Source: Rana temporaria
Taxonomy: Eukaryota > Chordata > Amphibia > Anura > Ranidae
Direction: 5' to 3'
Assembly (NCBI RefSeq): GCF_905171775.1
Contig: NC_053499.1
Coordinates: forward strand, 27,592,526-27,656,525
DNA length: 64,000 nucleotides
A program made the translations under genes and the position numbers. The notes under the pieces were generated by a model, which worked only from the letters and a program-made list of their open reading frames with translations, did no database searches and had not been told where the DNA came from. Shown one piece after another: positions 44,760 through 54,907 of the stretch; within the stretch, counting starts at the first letter, position 1, and every line of letters begins with the position of its first letter.

Positions 44760-46064
44760 GTCAGAGCTAAAAGTCCCAGTATACATGGTGGGGAGCTAGA
44801 AGGTCCAGTATGCAAGGTGAGGGATATGGGGGGGGGGGGTGAAGCTGCAAGTCCCAGTTGCCAGGTGAGGGATATGGGGGGGGGGACCTGCAAGTCCCAG
44901 TATGCCAGGTGAGGGATATGGGGGGGGGGGGGGCTGCAAGTCCCAGTATGCCAGGTGGGGGATATGGGGGGGAGCTGCAAGTCCCAGTATGCCAGGTGAG
45001 GGATATGGGGGGAAGCTGCAAGTCCCAGTATGCCAGGTGGGGGATATGGGGGGGAGCTGCAAGTCCCAGTATGCCAGGTGAGGGGATATGGGGAAGCTGC
45101 AAGTCCCAGTATGCCAGGTGAGGGATATGGGGAAGCTGCAAGTCCCAGTATGCCAGGTGGGGGATATGGGTGGGAGCTGCAAGTCTCAGTATGCCAGGTG
45201 AGGGATATGGGGGGGGGGGGAGCTGCAAGTCCCAGTATGCCAGGTGAGGGATATGGTGAGAGCTGCAAGTCCCAGTATGCCAAGTGAGGGATATGGGGGG
45301 AGCTGCAAATCCCAGTATGCCAGGTGAGGGATATGGGGGGGGGGGGAGCTGCAAGTCCCAGTATGCCAGGTGAGGGATATGGTGAGAGCTGCAAGTCCCA
45401 GTATGCCAGGTGAGGGATATGGTGAGAGCTGCAAGTCCCAGTATGCCAAGTGAGGGATATGGTGAGAGCTGCAAGTCCCAGTATGCCAGGTGAGGGGATA
45501 TGGGGGGGGGGGAGCTGCAAGTCCCAGTATGCCAAGTGAGGGATATGGTGAGAGCTGCAAGTCCCAGTATGCCAGGTGAGGCATATGGTGAGAGCTGCAA
45601 GTCCCAGTATGCCAGGTGAGGGATATGGTGAGAGCTGCAAGTCCCAGCATGCCAGCTAAAAGGAGATATGTGGGAGCTAGAAGTCCCAGTATGCCCGGTG
45701 AGGGATATGGGGGGGGGGGCTGCAAGTCCCAGTATGCCAGGTGAGGGGATATGGGGGGGGGGGGGGAGCTGCAAGTCCCAGTATGCCAGGTGGGGGATAT
45801 GGGGGGGGGATGCAAGTCCCAGTATGCCAGGTGAGGGGATATGGGGAAGCTGCAAGTCCCAGTATGCCAGGTGAAGGGATATGGGGGGGGGGGGGGGAGC
45901 TGCAAGTCCCAGTATGCCAGGTGAGGGATATGGGGGGGGGGGGGGCTGCAAGTCCCAGTATGCCAGGTGGGGGATATGGGTGGGGGGGGGCTGCAAGTCC
46001 CAGTATGCCAGGTGAGGGATATGGGGGGGGGGCTGCAAGTCCCAGTATGCCAGGTGGGGTGGAT
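44760..46064 (+). repeat. Minisatellite A: GCTGCAAGTCCCAGTATGCC, period about 40-48 bp
   Basis: About 30 units of AGCTGCAAGTCCCAGTATGC plus CAGGTGAGGGATATGG, separated by G runs of variable length (3-16) that account for the changing period. The minus strand carries the same array as CCCATATCCCTCACCTGGCA. The Pro/Trp/Tyr-rich frames up to 495 codons are repeat translations. The core AAGTCCCAG(T/C)ATGCC is in plus orientation. Confidence 0.95.
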
Positions 46065-46539
46065 ATGGGGGAGCAGGATGTGGAGTCACTGGAAGTCGGC
46101 ACAGGGGTGTACTGGGTGAATGCAGTAAATGAAATGATTTCCGATGTGGGTGGCGAAGCGAAGATGACAGGAAGCACGAGGAAACGTGTGAGATGGAGAA
46201 ATACATGAAATGAATGTAGAGGGGGGGGGAGGGGAGGAGCTCAGCCATGTTCATGTTACAGACACACAGAGAGGAGGATAGGAAAGGACATGTAGGAGGA
46301 GAAGAAGTGTATAGCGGGGCCGGCGGGTGTGAGGAAGAGGAAAGATCATTGGCTGGAGGAAAGACACAGGGAGAGGAGGATAGGAAAGGACATGTAGGAG
46401 TAGAAGAAGTGTATAGCGGGGACGGCCGGCCGGCGGGTGTGAGGAAGAGGAAAGATCATTGGCTGGAGGAAAGACACAGGGAGAGGAATGTTACTGGAAA
46501 GGTGAACAACATTCATCATAGAAGTCTCTCCACTAAATC
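46065..46539 (+). repeat. Spacer with a duplicated 115-120-bp segment
   Basis: GGAAAGGACATGTAGGAG through AAGATCATTGGCTGGAGG occurs at about 46278-46365 and again at 46384-46473. Otherwise unassigned. Confidence 0.7.
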
Positions 46540-48400
46540 AAAACAATTGTACAGCATGCTGGGACTTGTAGTCGCCCACCTGGCACACTGGGTCTTTACT
46601 GTCACACTGGACCTTGTAGCGACACAGGATGCATTTTTGGTCCCATAGCTATCCAGCATGCTGGGATTAGTAGTCCCACACCTGACATAGGATGTCTGTG
46701 TTCTCCATGGTATGGGTGATGCTGGGCACAGGTTCATACAGCCCAACAGGTCACTGCAATACCCATATGGCATGTTGGGATTAGTAGTCCCACACCTGGC
46801 ACAGGATCATACAGGCCACAGCTACATGGTGGTATTCTGGATCATGCTGGGACTTGTAGTGACACAGGATCACATAACCCGCTGGGTCACCTCTACAGGT
46901 AACGAGCATGCTGGGACTGGCACGGGATCATAAGGCACATGCCGTATTCTGTGCCAAAAGCTATACAACAACCTGGGATTGGTCGTCCCACACCGGGCAC
47001 AGGATCATATGGGGACCACGGTGTTCTCCATGCTATACAGCATGCTGGGACTTGTAGTGGCACAGGCTCATGTAGCCCACGGGGTCACGACAATAGACAT
47101 ATGACATACTGGGACGTACAGTCCCACAGTTGGCACAAGATCACAAAACTCACCGGGTCTTTAGTGACACAGCCCTATGGCATGCTGGGACTTCTGGTCC
47201 CACACTTACCACAGTATCATACAGAACACAGGGTCCTCACTGCCATAGCTATGGGGCATGCTGGGACTTGTAGTGACACAGGATCACATAGCCCACTGGG
47301 TCACCTCTACAGGTAAATAGCATGCTGGGACCTGTAGTTCCCCTGTCTGGCACAGGACTATATGGCCCACAGCTATAAAGTCTTCTGGTATTAGTAGTCC
47401 CACCTCCAGCACAGGACCAAAGGGACCCAGTGTGTGTTCTCCATAATATATGGCATGCTGGGATTTGTAGTCCCACCTCCTACACAGGATCACACATCCC
47501 TGGTTCTATGGCATGCTGGGAATTGTAGTCCCACCTCCTACACAGGATCACACATCCTTCTGGTCCTATGGTATGCTGGGATTTGTAGTCCCACCTCCAG
47601 CACAGGACCAAAGGGACCCAGTGTGTGTTCTCCATAATATATGGCATGCTGGGATTTGTTGTCCCACCTCCTACACAGGATCACACACACACACCCCTGG
47701 CTCTATGGCATGCTGGGACTTGTAGTCCCACCTCTAGCACAGGATCACACACACCCCTGATTCTATGGCATGCTGGGACTTGTAGTCCCATCTCCTCCAC
47801 AGGATCACACATCCTCCTGGTTCTATGGTATGCTGGGACTTGTAGTCCCACCTCCTACACAGGATCACACATCCCTGGTTCCATGGCATGCTGGGACTTG
47901 TAGTCCCACCTCCTACACAGGATCACACACACCCCTGGCTCTATGGCATGCTGGGACTTGTAGTCCCACCTCCTACACAGGATCACACACACACCCCTGG
48001 TTCTATGGTATGCTGGGACTTGTAGTCCCACCTCCTACACAGGATCACACATCCTCCTGGTTCTATGGCATGCTGGGACTTGTAGTCCCACCTTCTACAC
48101 AGGATCACACACACATCCCTGGTTCTATGGTATGCTGGGACTTGTAGTCCCACCTCTAGCACAGGATCACACATCCTCCTGGTTCTATGGCATGCTGGGA
48201 CTTGTAGTCCCACCTCCTACACAGGATCACACACATCCCTGGTTATATGGCATGCTGGGATTTGTAGTCCCACCTCTAGCACTGGATCACACACATCCCT
48301 GGTTCTATGGCATGCTGGGACTTGTAGTCACACACACATCACAGGCGCCCCCGGGTATTGGACTGCTGTAGCTACAGGTCATGCTGGGCCTTGTAGTTCC
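46540..48400 (-). repeat. Minisatellite B: GCATGCTGGGACTTGTAGTC, period about 60 bp
   Basis: About 28 units, diverged at the left (46550-47400) and nearly uniform at the right (47440-48330). The typical unit is TGGCATGCTGGGACTTGTAG, then TCCCACCTCCTACACAGGAT, then CACACATCCCTGGTTCTA. Read on the minus strand the core is GACTACAAGTCCCAGCATGC, the same core as arrays A and C but inverted. Confidence 0.95.
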
Positions 48401-48580
48401 CCGCCATAGAGAGGGCAGATATCAGGAGCCCAGGGCCCTCTGTCAGAATGATGCTAGGGAGGTGTCACAGCCGGCCAGGCCGGAGGAGAAGACATGCTGG
48501 AGGATGATGGAGACATAAGAAACCCATAGAGATGTATAGAGACAGCCCTTCCCCTCCCCCCATCTCCCGGTTCTCCTCAC

Positions 48581-48680
48581 CTCAGCCCGGCTCTCCTCTC
48601 CCCTCACACTGTCACCAGCAGCACTCAGGCCGCGCCGCGCGCTCCCCTCACTCACACCCTCAGCCGGCAGCCCGCTTTGC
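48581..48680 (-). other. Possible untranslated first exon, minus strand
   Basis: Downstream (minus direction) of the CCAAT boxes, GGGCTGAG|GTGAGGAG at 48581/48580 is a near-consensus 5' splice site. A transcript starting in the CpG-rich segment could use it as the end of exon 1. The transcription start is not determinable from sequence, so the right boundary is approximate. Confidence 0.3.
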
Positions 48681-48843
48681 GCCGCGCTCATTGGCCGCCA
48701 CCCTCCGACGTCACGGAACAGCTATGTCACCGCGCCTCGCCATTGGCCGCAACTCCAGCGATGGAATAAGGGAGGGGGGAGAAGAGACCCGCCCGTCACC
48801 GGGGACCGAGGAGGGAAGACGGCGAGGGATGCCGGGAGAAGGG

Positions 48844-48917
48844 ATGGCGGCACAGAGCCGGGTGGAGGAGATAGAGAAGGCAGAGGAATGTGAGGGAAAA
48901 GGCGGGAGGGGTTCTGG
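48844..48917 (+). CDS. Possible coding first exon, plus strand (unknown protein)
   Basis: An ATG at 48844 has G at -3 and G at +4 and overlaps a YY1-like GATGGCGGC. It opens MAAQSRVEEIEKAEECEGKG, an acidic, helix-prone N-terminus typical in style of vertebrate first exons. It runs to TTCTGG|GTAACG at 48917/48918, a possible but not ideal 5' splice site; without splicing the frame stops at about 48921. I do not recognise a family, and no second exon could be found in the repeats downstream. Treat as a hypothesis. Confidence 0.25.
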
Positions 48918-49053
48918 GTAACGTGATCGGTTGCCATAGAGATCCTAATGAGCATCAGCAGCTAGCTGAAGGGCGAGGACTACAAGGAGCAGCATGTCCG
49001 GGCAAGAGTCAGCCAATCACCACTGGAGGCACACTGCCTGATAAAAAGCGGGG

Positions 49054-49078
49054 ACTACAAGTCCCAGCATGCATTGTG
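49054..49078 (+). promoter_or_regulatory. ZNF143/Staf-like site
   Basis: ACTACAAGTCCCAGCATGCA followed by TTGTG closely resembles the extended vertebrate motif ACTACAA-TCCCAG-ATGC bound by ZNF143. It lies just downstream of the CpG-rich segment and at the start of array C. Confidence 0.5.
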
Positions 49079-49089
49079 TGTGAGATATA

Positions 49090-50270
49090 GACGGACAAGA
49101 AGTCCCAGCATGCCATGTGAAGGGATCTAGAAGTCCCAGCATGGCATGTGAAGGGATCTAGAAGTCCCATCATGGCATGTGAAGGGATCTAGGAGTCCCA
49201 TCATGGCATGCAAAGGGATCTAGAAGTCCCATCATGGCATGCAAAGGGATCTAGAAGTCCCATCATGGCATGTGAAGGGATCTAGAAGTCCCATCATGGC
49301 ATGTGAAGGGATCTAGGAGTCCCATCATGGCATGCGAAGGGATCTAGAAGTCCATCATGGCATGCAAAGGGATCTAGAAGTCCCATCATGGCATGCGAAG
49401 GGATCTAGAAGTCCCATCATGGCATGCGAAGGGATCTAGAAGTCCCATCATGGCATGCGAAGGGATCTAGAAGTCCCATCATGGCATGCGAAGGGATCTA
49501 GAAGTCCATCATGGCATGCGAAGGGATCTAGAAGTCCCATCATGGCATGCGAAGGGATCTAGAAGTCCCATCATGGCATGTGAAGGGATCTAGAAGTCCC
49601 ATCATGGCATGCGAAGGGATCTAGAAGTCCATCATGGCATGCGAAGGGATCTAGAAGTCCCATCATGGCATGCGAAGGGATCTAGAAGTCCCATCATGGC
49701 ATGCGAAGGGATCTAGAAGTCCCATCATGGCATGCGAAGGGATCTAGAAGTCCCATCATGGCATGCGAAGGGATCTAGAAGTCCCATCATGGCATGCGAA
49801 GGGATCTAGAAGTCCCATCATGGCATGCGAAGGGATCTAGAAGTCCCATCATGGCATGCGAAGGGATTTAGAAGTCCCAGCATGGCATGTGAAGTGATAT
49901 GAGGGATCTAGAAGTCACAGCATGCCATGTGAAGGGATCTAGAAGTCCCATCATGGAATGTGATATGAGGGATCTAGAAGTCCCAGCATGGCATGTGAAG
50001 GGATCTAGAAGTCCCAGCATGGCATGTGAAGGGATCTAGAAGTCCCAGCATGGCATGTGAAGGGATCTAGAAGTCCCAGCATGGCATGTGAAGGGATCTA
50101 GAAGTCCCAGCATGCCATGTGAAGGGATCTAGAAGTCCCAGCATGCCATGTGATATGAGGGAACTAGAAGTCCCAGCATGCCATGTGATAAGATATGGGG
50201 GAACTAGAAGTCCCAGCATGCCATGTCATTAATATGGGGGGACTAGAAGTCCCAGCATGCTATATAAGAG
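49090..50270 (+). repeat. Minisatellite C: 32-bp GATCTAGAAGTCCCATCATG
   Basis: About 37 units of GATCTAGAAGTCCCATCATG plus GCATGCGAAGGG. Central units read CCCATCATGG; units at both edges read CCCAGCATGCC, closer to the core of arrays A and B. Several central units are one base short (GTCCATC). The core is in plus orientation. Confidence 0.95.
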
Positions 50271-50279
50271 ATATGGGGA

Positions 50280-51295
50280 GCAGGAAGGGGATGGGGGAAA
50301 AAAAGGTAGGGACTGTGAGGGGTGAAATGATGTGGGGAGTAGAAGATTTGGTTGTTAGCTGGAAGCAGGATAGGCCACCCTGACATGATGAGTTTTCAGG
50401 GATCACCTAAAAGTGGACAGAGTAGGAGATATTTGGGTAGTGAGTTCCAGAGGATGGGAGAGGCTCTGGAGAAATCCTGGAGACGAGGGAGCTAGAGAGC
50501 AGAAGGTCTTGGGAGGAGCGGAGAGGACAGTTTGGGTGATATTTGATAAGTTTGGAGATGTAGCTCGGGGGGGGGAAAGAATTGTTGAATGTTATTGTTA
50601 GTGTTTTGAAATGTATTCGTTGGGCAATGGGAAGCCAGTGGAGGGATTTGCAGAGAGGGGTGGCGGACACTGAACGGTTGCTAAGGTGGGATAGGTTTCG
50701 GAGAAGTAAGCCAATGAGGAGGGAGTTCCGATAGTCAAGGCGAGAGATAACGAGGGAGTGAATGAGTTGTTTAGTGGTCTTGATGGTTAGAAAGGGGTGT
50801 ATTTTGGAGATGTTTCAGAGGTGAAGTCTGGACGATTTGGGGACAGGTCAGAGTCTAGGATTAAACCTAGTACTGTGGCATGAGGGGGAGGGGACTGATA
50901 GTTGTATTATTGGTCATGATGGAGAAGTCGGGGGAGGAGCACGAGTCGGAGGAACAATGATGAGCTCAGATTGAGTTTGAGGAAGTGGTGTGACATCCAT
51001 GCTGATGTGTCAGTTAGTATTGCGAGAGGAGACTGAAGGAGTGAGGAGTAGAGAGATAGATCTGTGTGTCATCAGCATAGAGGTGGTACTGGAAGCCATG
51101 AGAGTTTATTAACAGACCAAGGGAGGAGGTGTAAATGGAGAAGAGAAGGGGTCTGAGGACAGAACCTTGAGGTGCCCCTACAGAAAGAGAAAGTGGAGAG
51201 GAGGAAACAGAGTTATAGGTCACACTGAAGGAGCGCTGAGCCAGGAGAGAGCAAAGTCTTGAAGGCCAAGAGAGTGGAGTTTTTTAAAGAGGAGG
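50280..51295 (-). pseudogene. L2-type LINE, 3' half (RT palm and C-terminal region)
   Basis: The minus strand encodes GAPQGSVL, then LLFSIYTSSLG, then YADDTQIYLSTP (about 51045-51080), the RT palm with its YADD active site. Further downstream come LHWLPIAQRIHFK and LRSSQDLLL, characteristic of the C-terminal part of L2/CR1-like elements. Several frameshifts and stops break the frame (for example before GAPQGS and after SLLSQY), so no protein can be made. It is the continuation of the pieces at 52255, 52878, 53627 and 54198. Confidence 0.85.
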
Positions 51296-52246
51296 CAGGG
51301 CCGTTTGAAGGAATTTGGGGGCCCCAAACAAGAAGAGGGGGAGGGGGTGTTGAGAAGCGGGGGGTAAGTTGACAAGTGTAAAAAATTATTCTGACATAAA
51401 TCAGATAAGCGGGGGGGGGGCTGCTGCTTTCTGCCCCTCCGCTCCCTACCGCATACAGCTGCTGCCCCCCTCCCTACCGCATACCACTGCATACAGCTGC
51501 TGCCCCACTCCCTACCGCATACCACTGCATACAGCTGCTGCCCCACTCCCTACCGCATACCGCTGCATACAGCTGCTGCCCCCCTCCCTACCGCATACCA
51601 CTGCATACAGCTGCTGCCCTCCTCCCTACCACATACCACTGCATACAGCTGCTGCCCCCCTCCCTACCGCATACAGCTGCTGCGCCCCTCCCTACCGCAT
51701 ACAGCTGCTGCCCCCCTCCCTACCGCATACCACTGCATACAGCTGCTGCCCCCCTCCCTACTGCATACAGCTGCTGCCCTCCTCCCTACCGCATACCACT
51801 GCATACAGCTGCTGCCCCCCTCCCTACTGCATACAGCTGCTGCCCTCCTCCCTACCGCATACCACTGCATACAGCTGCTGCTGCCGAACGTCAGCTAGTA
51901 CTTCTTCTGACTGCCTCTCCGGCTCCCCCCCATGTTTTTTTTACCCCCCCCATACCGCGCTGCAGAAGATTCAGATTGCTGTTCCCGGCCAGACTGAAAG
52001 GAAGTGAGCACTGAGTGTGTGCACTTCCTGTCAGTCCGGCCGGGAACAGGAAACTGAATCTCCTGTACCATGCGGTTACGGTACCCGGCCGAACTGCAGG
52101 AGGAATTAGGAAAGGAGCTTGGCCACGCTACAGGCTGCAGCATTTATAGGAAGCGGCGGTGCGACGGCTGCGCTCTACTGGGGCCCCAGGCCAGATAGGG
52201 GCCCTAAGCAGTTGCTTGTTTTGCCTGTCCTGTTCCGACGGGCCTG
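51296..52246. mobile_element. hAT-like insertion in the LINE, with internal minisatellite
   Basis: Left CAGGGCCGTTTGAA and right TTCCGACGGGCCTG are imperfect inverted ends. AGAGGAGG (51288-51295) and GGAGGAGG (52247-52254) form a 7/8-matching duplication. Inside, 51430-51885 is a tandem array of CAGCTGCTGCCCCCCTCCCT plus ACCGCATACCACTGCATA. The right part has AGGAAGTG...CACTTCCTGTCAG fold-back sequence. No transposase is present. Confidence 0.8.
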
Positions 52247-52401
52247 GGAGGAGGGGATGGTCAACGGTATAAAAGGCTACAGAGAGGTTGAGTAGTATGA
52301 GTATGGAGTAGCGGTCATTAGTTTTAGCAGTTAGTAGGTCATTAGTGAGTTTCAGTAGGGCAGTTTCAGTGGAGTGTAGCAAGCGGAAGCCAGACTGGTA
52401 A
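52247..52401 (-). pseudogene. L2-type LINE, RT fingers piece
   Basis: The minus strand encodes YQSGFRLLHSTETALLKLTN and then DRYSILILLNLSVAF. This corresponds to the fingers/palm motif normally seen as STETALLKVTNDLL ... LDLSAAFDTVDH in L2-type RTs. The first catalytic Asp is mutated (LNLSVAF), so the enzyme is dead. Confidence 0.88.
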
Positions 52402-52877
52402 GCCTCGTACACACGCTCGGTTTACTCGGCAAGAAAACTGAGTTTTCTTGCCGAGTAAACCGAGCGAGTGTACGAGGCTTTCAGGTTTCTCATCAAGAAA
52501 ACTGCCCAGAATCTAGACGAGAAAAATACAGAACATGTTCTCTAATTTTCTCGTTGTGAGATTCTCGGCAGTGTTTTCCTGCCAAGAAACCAGAGAGTGT
52601 GTATACTTGCCTGTCGCCGTGGAAACCCACGCATGCTCGAAATGACTTTGACGCATGCGCGGTAGCTTCCTAGGCATAGGTAGGGTGTAGCAAGATGGTG
52701 GCGAGCGCATGCTCTTTGGAGTCGATGACGTCACCGCGTTTGTTCCATTCAAAAGAACGGCGGTTCTTTTGAATGGAGTGTCTGTACACTTGGGCGGCAA
52801 GAAATTCTTGCCAAGAATCTCGTCAGGAAAAACAAAGTTTTTTTCCTGACGAGATTCTGGCCCGTGTGTACAGGGCT
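52402..52877. mobile_element. MITE in the LINE, TIR GCCTCGTACACACG
   Basis: Left GCCTCGTACACACGCTCGG and right CCCGTGTGTACAGGGCT are imperfect inverted ends. TAA flanks both sides (52399-52401 and 52878-52880). The interior has two successive palindromes (CTCGGCAAGAAAACT/AGTTTTCTTGCCGAG; CGAGATTCTTGGC). Confidence 0.85.
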
Positions 52878-52934
52878 TAAGGGGTCAAGAGGGTTGTTGT
52901 CAGTGAGGTAGGATCTAAAACGGTTGTAGACTAA
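52878..52934 (-). pseudogene. L2-type LINE, short RT piece
   Basis: The minus strand encodes VYNRFRSYLTDNNPLDP between two MITEs. In frame and order it joins the segments encoded at 53627-53673 and 52247-52401. Confidence 0.75.
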
Positions 52935-53626
52935 GGGCCAGATTCACAAAAGAGATACGACGGCGTATCTCCTGATACGCCGTCGTATCTCTGAGATACG
53001 ACGGCGTATTTATGCGCCTGATTCATAGAATCAGGTTACGCATAGATAGCCCTAAGATCCGACAGGTGTAAGTGACTTACACCGTCCGCTCTTAGGCTGC
53101 AATTCTAGGCCGGCCGCTAGGTGGCCATTCCATTGCGGTCGTCGTAGAATATGCAAATGACTAGTTACGCCGATTCACGAACGTCCGCTTTGCCCGTCGC
53201 TCTAAATTTACGTTGTTTCCGTAGAGATACGCCGCGTAAAACTAAAGCTGCCCTCTAGGTGGTCTAGCCAATGTTAAGTATGGCCGTCGTTTGCGTAAGT
53301 CGTCCGTGAATGGCGCTGGACACCATTTACGTTAACGTCGAAACCAATGACGTCCTTGCGACGTCATTTAGCACAATGCACGTCGGGTAATTTTAGGGAC
53401 GGAGCATGCGCAGTACGTTCGGCGCGGGAACGCGCCTAATTTAAATGTTCCCCGCCCCATTTGAATTAGGCGGGCTTGCGCCGGGCGGATTTACGCTACG
53501 CCGCCGTAAGTTTACAGGCAAGTGCTTTGTGAATCAAGCACTTACGCTGTAAACTTGCGGCGGTGTAACGTAAATGGGATACGTTACGCCGCCGCAGCGT
53601 AACACATTTCTATGTGAATCTGGCCC
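52935..53626. mobile_element. MITE in the LINE, TIR GGGCCAGATTCAC
   Basis: GGGCCAGATTCACAAAAGAG and GTGAATCTGGCCCC are inverted ends. It is a member of the family at 6219 and 11875. A central fold-back TACGACGGCGTATCTC is conspicuous. Confidence 0.88.
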
Positions 53627-53673
53627 CAAGCGTTCTAAATGTTTCGATGCAAACGGGAGCAAGGAGATGGGTC
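53627..53673 (-). pseudogene. L2-type LINE, short RT piece
   Basis: The minus strand reads LRPISLLPFASKHLERL, the start of the RT domain (usual form NYRPISNLPFLSKILE). It follows directly on ...SLNN at 54198 once the TTAA MITE is removed. Confidence 0.85.
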
Positions 53674-54197
53674 TTAAAGCGGGAGTTCAACCAATTCCTT
53701 TTTTTTTTTTTTTTTCCCTTAGCTTCCTGCTCGTTTTGTCTAGGGGAATCGGCTAGTTGTTTTAAAATATGATCCGTACTTACCCGTTTTCGAGATGCAT
53801 CTTCTTCCGCCGCTTCCGGGTATGGGTCTTCGGGAGCGGGCGTTCCTTCTTGATTGACAGTCTTCCGAGAGGCTTCCGACGGTCGCATCCATCGCGTCAC
53901 TAGTAGCCGAAAGAAGCCGAACGTCGGTGCGGCTCTATACTGCGCCTGCACACCGACGTTCGGCTTCTTTCGGAAAATCATGACGCGATGGATGCGACCG
54001 TCGGAAGCCTCTCAGAAGACTGTCAATCAAGAAGGAACGCCCATTCCCGCAGCCCATAGCCGGAAGCGACGGAGAGGATGCATCTCGTAAACGGTAAGTA
54101 CGGATCATATTTTAAAACAATTTGCCGATTCCCCTAGACAAAACGAGCATAAAGCGAAGGGGAAAATGTGCTCTCTGAGGGTGAACCTCCGCTTTAA
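53674..54197. mobile_element. TTAA MITE in the LINE (AGCGGGAGTTCAACC type)
   Basis: TTAAAGCGGGAGTTCAACC and GGTGAACCTCCGCTTTAA on TTAA. Long arms such as CGCGTCACTAGTAGCC / GAAGCCGAACGTCGG fold back around about 53945. Removing it with one TTAA restores the LINE reading frame. Confidence 0.92.
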
Positions 54198-54345
54198 GTT
54201 GTTCAGGCTGGTGGGATCCAGTGAGGGCTTTTTAAGTATGGGGGTGATCATGGCATGTTTTAGAGAAGGAGGGGGAAGGTGCCAGTAGAGAGGGAGGGAT
54301 TGAAGATGTGAGTGGGTGTAAAATGCACATATTACCATCATGTGA
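54198..54345 (-). pseudogene. L2-type LINE, 5'-most piece
   Basis: The minus strand encodes LPPPSLKHAMITPILKKPSL and DPTSLNN, the linker immediately before the RT domain in L2-type LINEs. Upstream sequence (54346-54640) shows no recognisable endonuclease, so the copy is 5'-truncated near here. Confidence 0.85.
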
Positions 54346-54660
54346 TGGTCGGGGGGCCCTGATGGAATATTACCGGTATGATGGAAGAAGAATGAAGAAT
54401 ACCATGGCTGAGCTTTCCATTAAAAAATGAAAATTGCTGGGCTGTTGTTTTTCATTGTAAAAATGCCGGGATATGTCTTGCCCTCTCTCTCTCTTATTGT
54501 TGATCATTGTGATCTTATTGTTAATTTTTCCTTACAAAAACTCAATAAAAACATTTGAAACATAAAAATTTGCTCAGTTGTCATTATGTCCTTGTAATAC
54601 TGTGGATCAGAGGGCTGTACACAGCTAGGTGGTGTTTTTCTGGGAGTCTGTTGCCGCGTA
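54346..54660. other. Unassigned spacer
   Basis: T-rich and A-rich segments, including AATAAAAACATTTGAAACAT at about 54545. Nothing else recognised. Confidence 0.35.
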
Positions 54661-54907
54661 CACATAGTTAGTCAGGTTGAAAAAAGACACAAGTCCATCC
54701 AGTCCAACCACAAAAAATAAATAAACAAACAAAATAAAAAACACAGTACAATCCCACACCCAACTCCATACCCACCGTTGATCCAGAGGAAGGCAAAAAA
54801 CCCCAGCAGAGCATGATCCAATTTTCTACAGCAGGGGAAAAAATTCCTTTCTGATCCCCCGAGAGGCAATCGAATTTTCCCTGGATCAACTCTACCTACA
54901 AATCTTA

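Larger units (their letters stand above)
48401..49050. promoter_or_regulatory. CpG-rich promoter-like segment
   Basis: From about 48570 to 48870 the sequence is rich in C, G and CpG. It has two inverted CCAAT boxes (CATTGGCC at 48689 and 48737), a CRE-like CGACGTCACG near 48707, and GATGGCGGC at 48843-48851, similar to a YY1 site just downstream of many TATA-less start sites. It is the longest promoter-like CpG-rich interval in the window outside transposable elements. Transcription in either direction is possible. Confidence 0.55.

Noticed and set aside
44675..46254. Frames of 321 and 495 codons rich in Pro, Trp and Tyr
   Set aside because: They are translations of minisatellite A; length comes from the absence of stops in the repeat unit.
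47434..48371. Repetitive frames containing MLGLVVPP
   Set aside because: Translations of the 60-bp minisatellite B with no independent coding evidence.
49090..50270. Regular 32-bp repeat resembling a CRISPR array
   Set aside because: Units are directly adjacent with no unique spacers, there are no cas genes, and the DNA is vertebrate.
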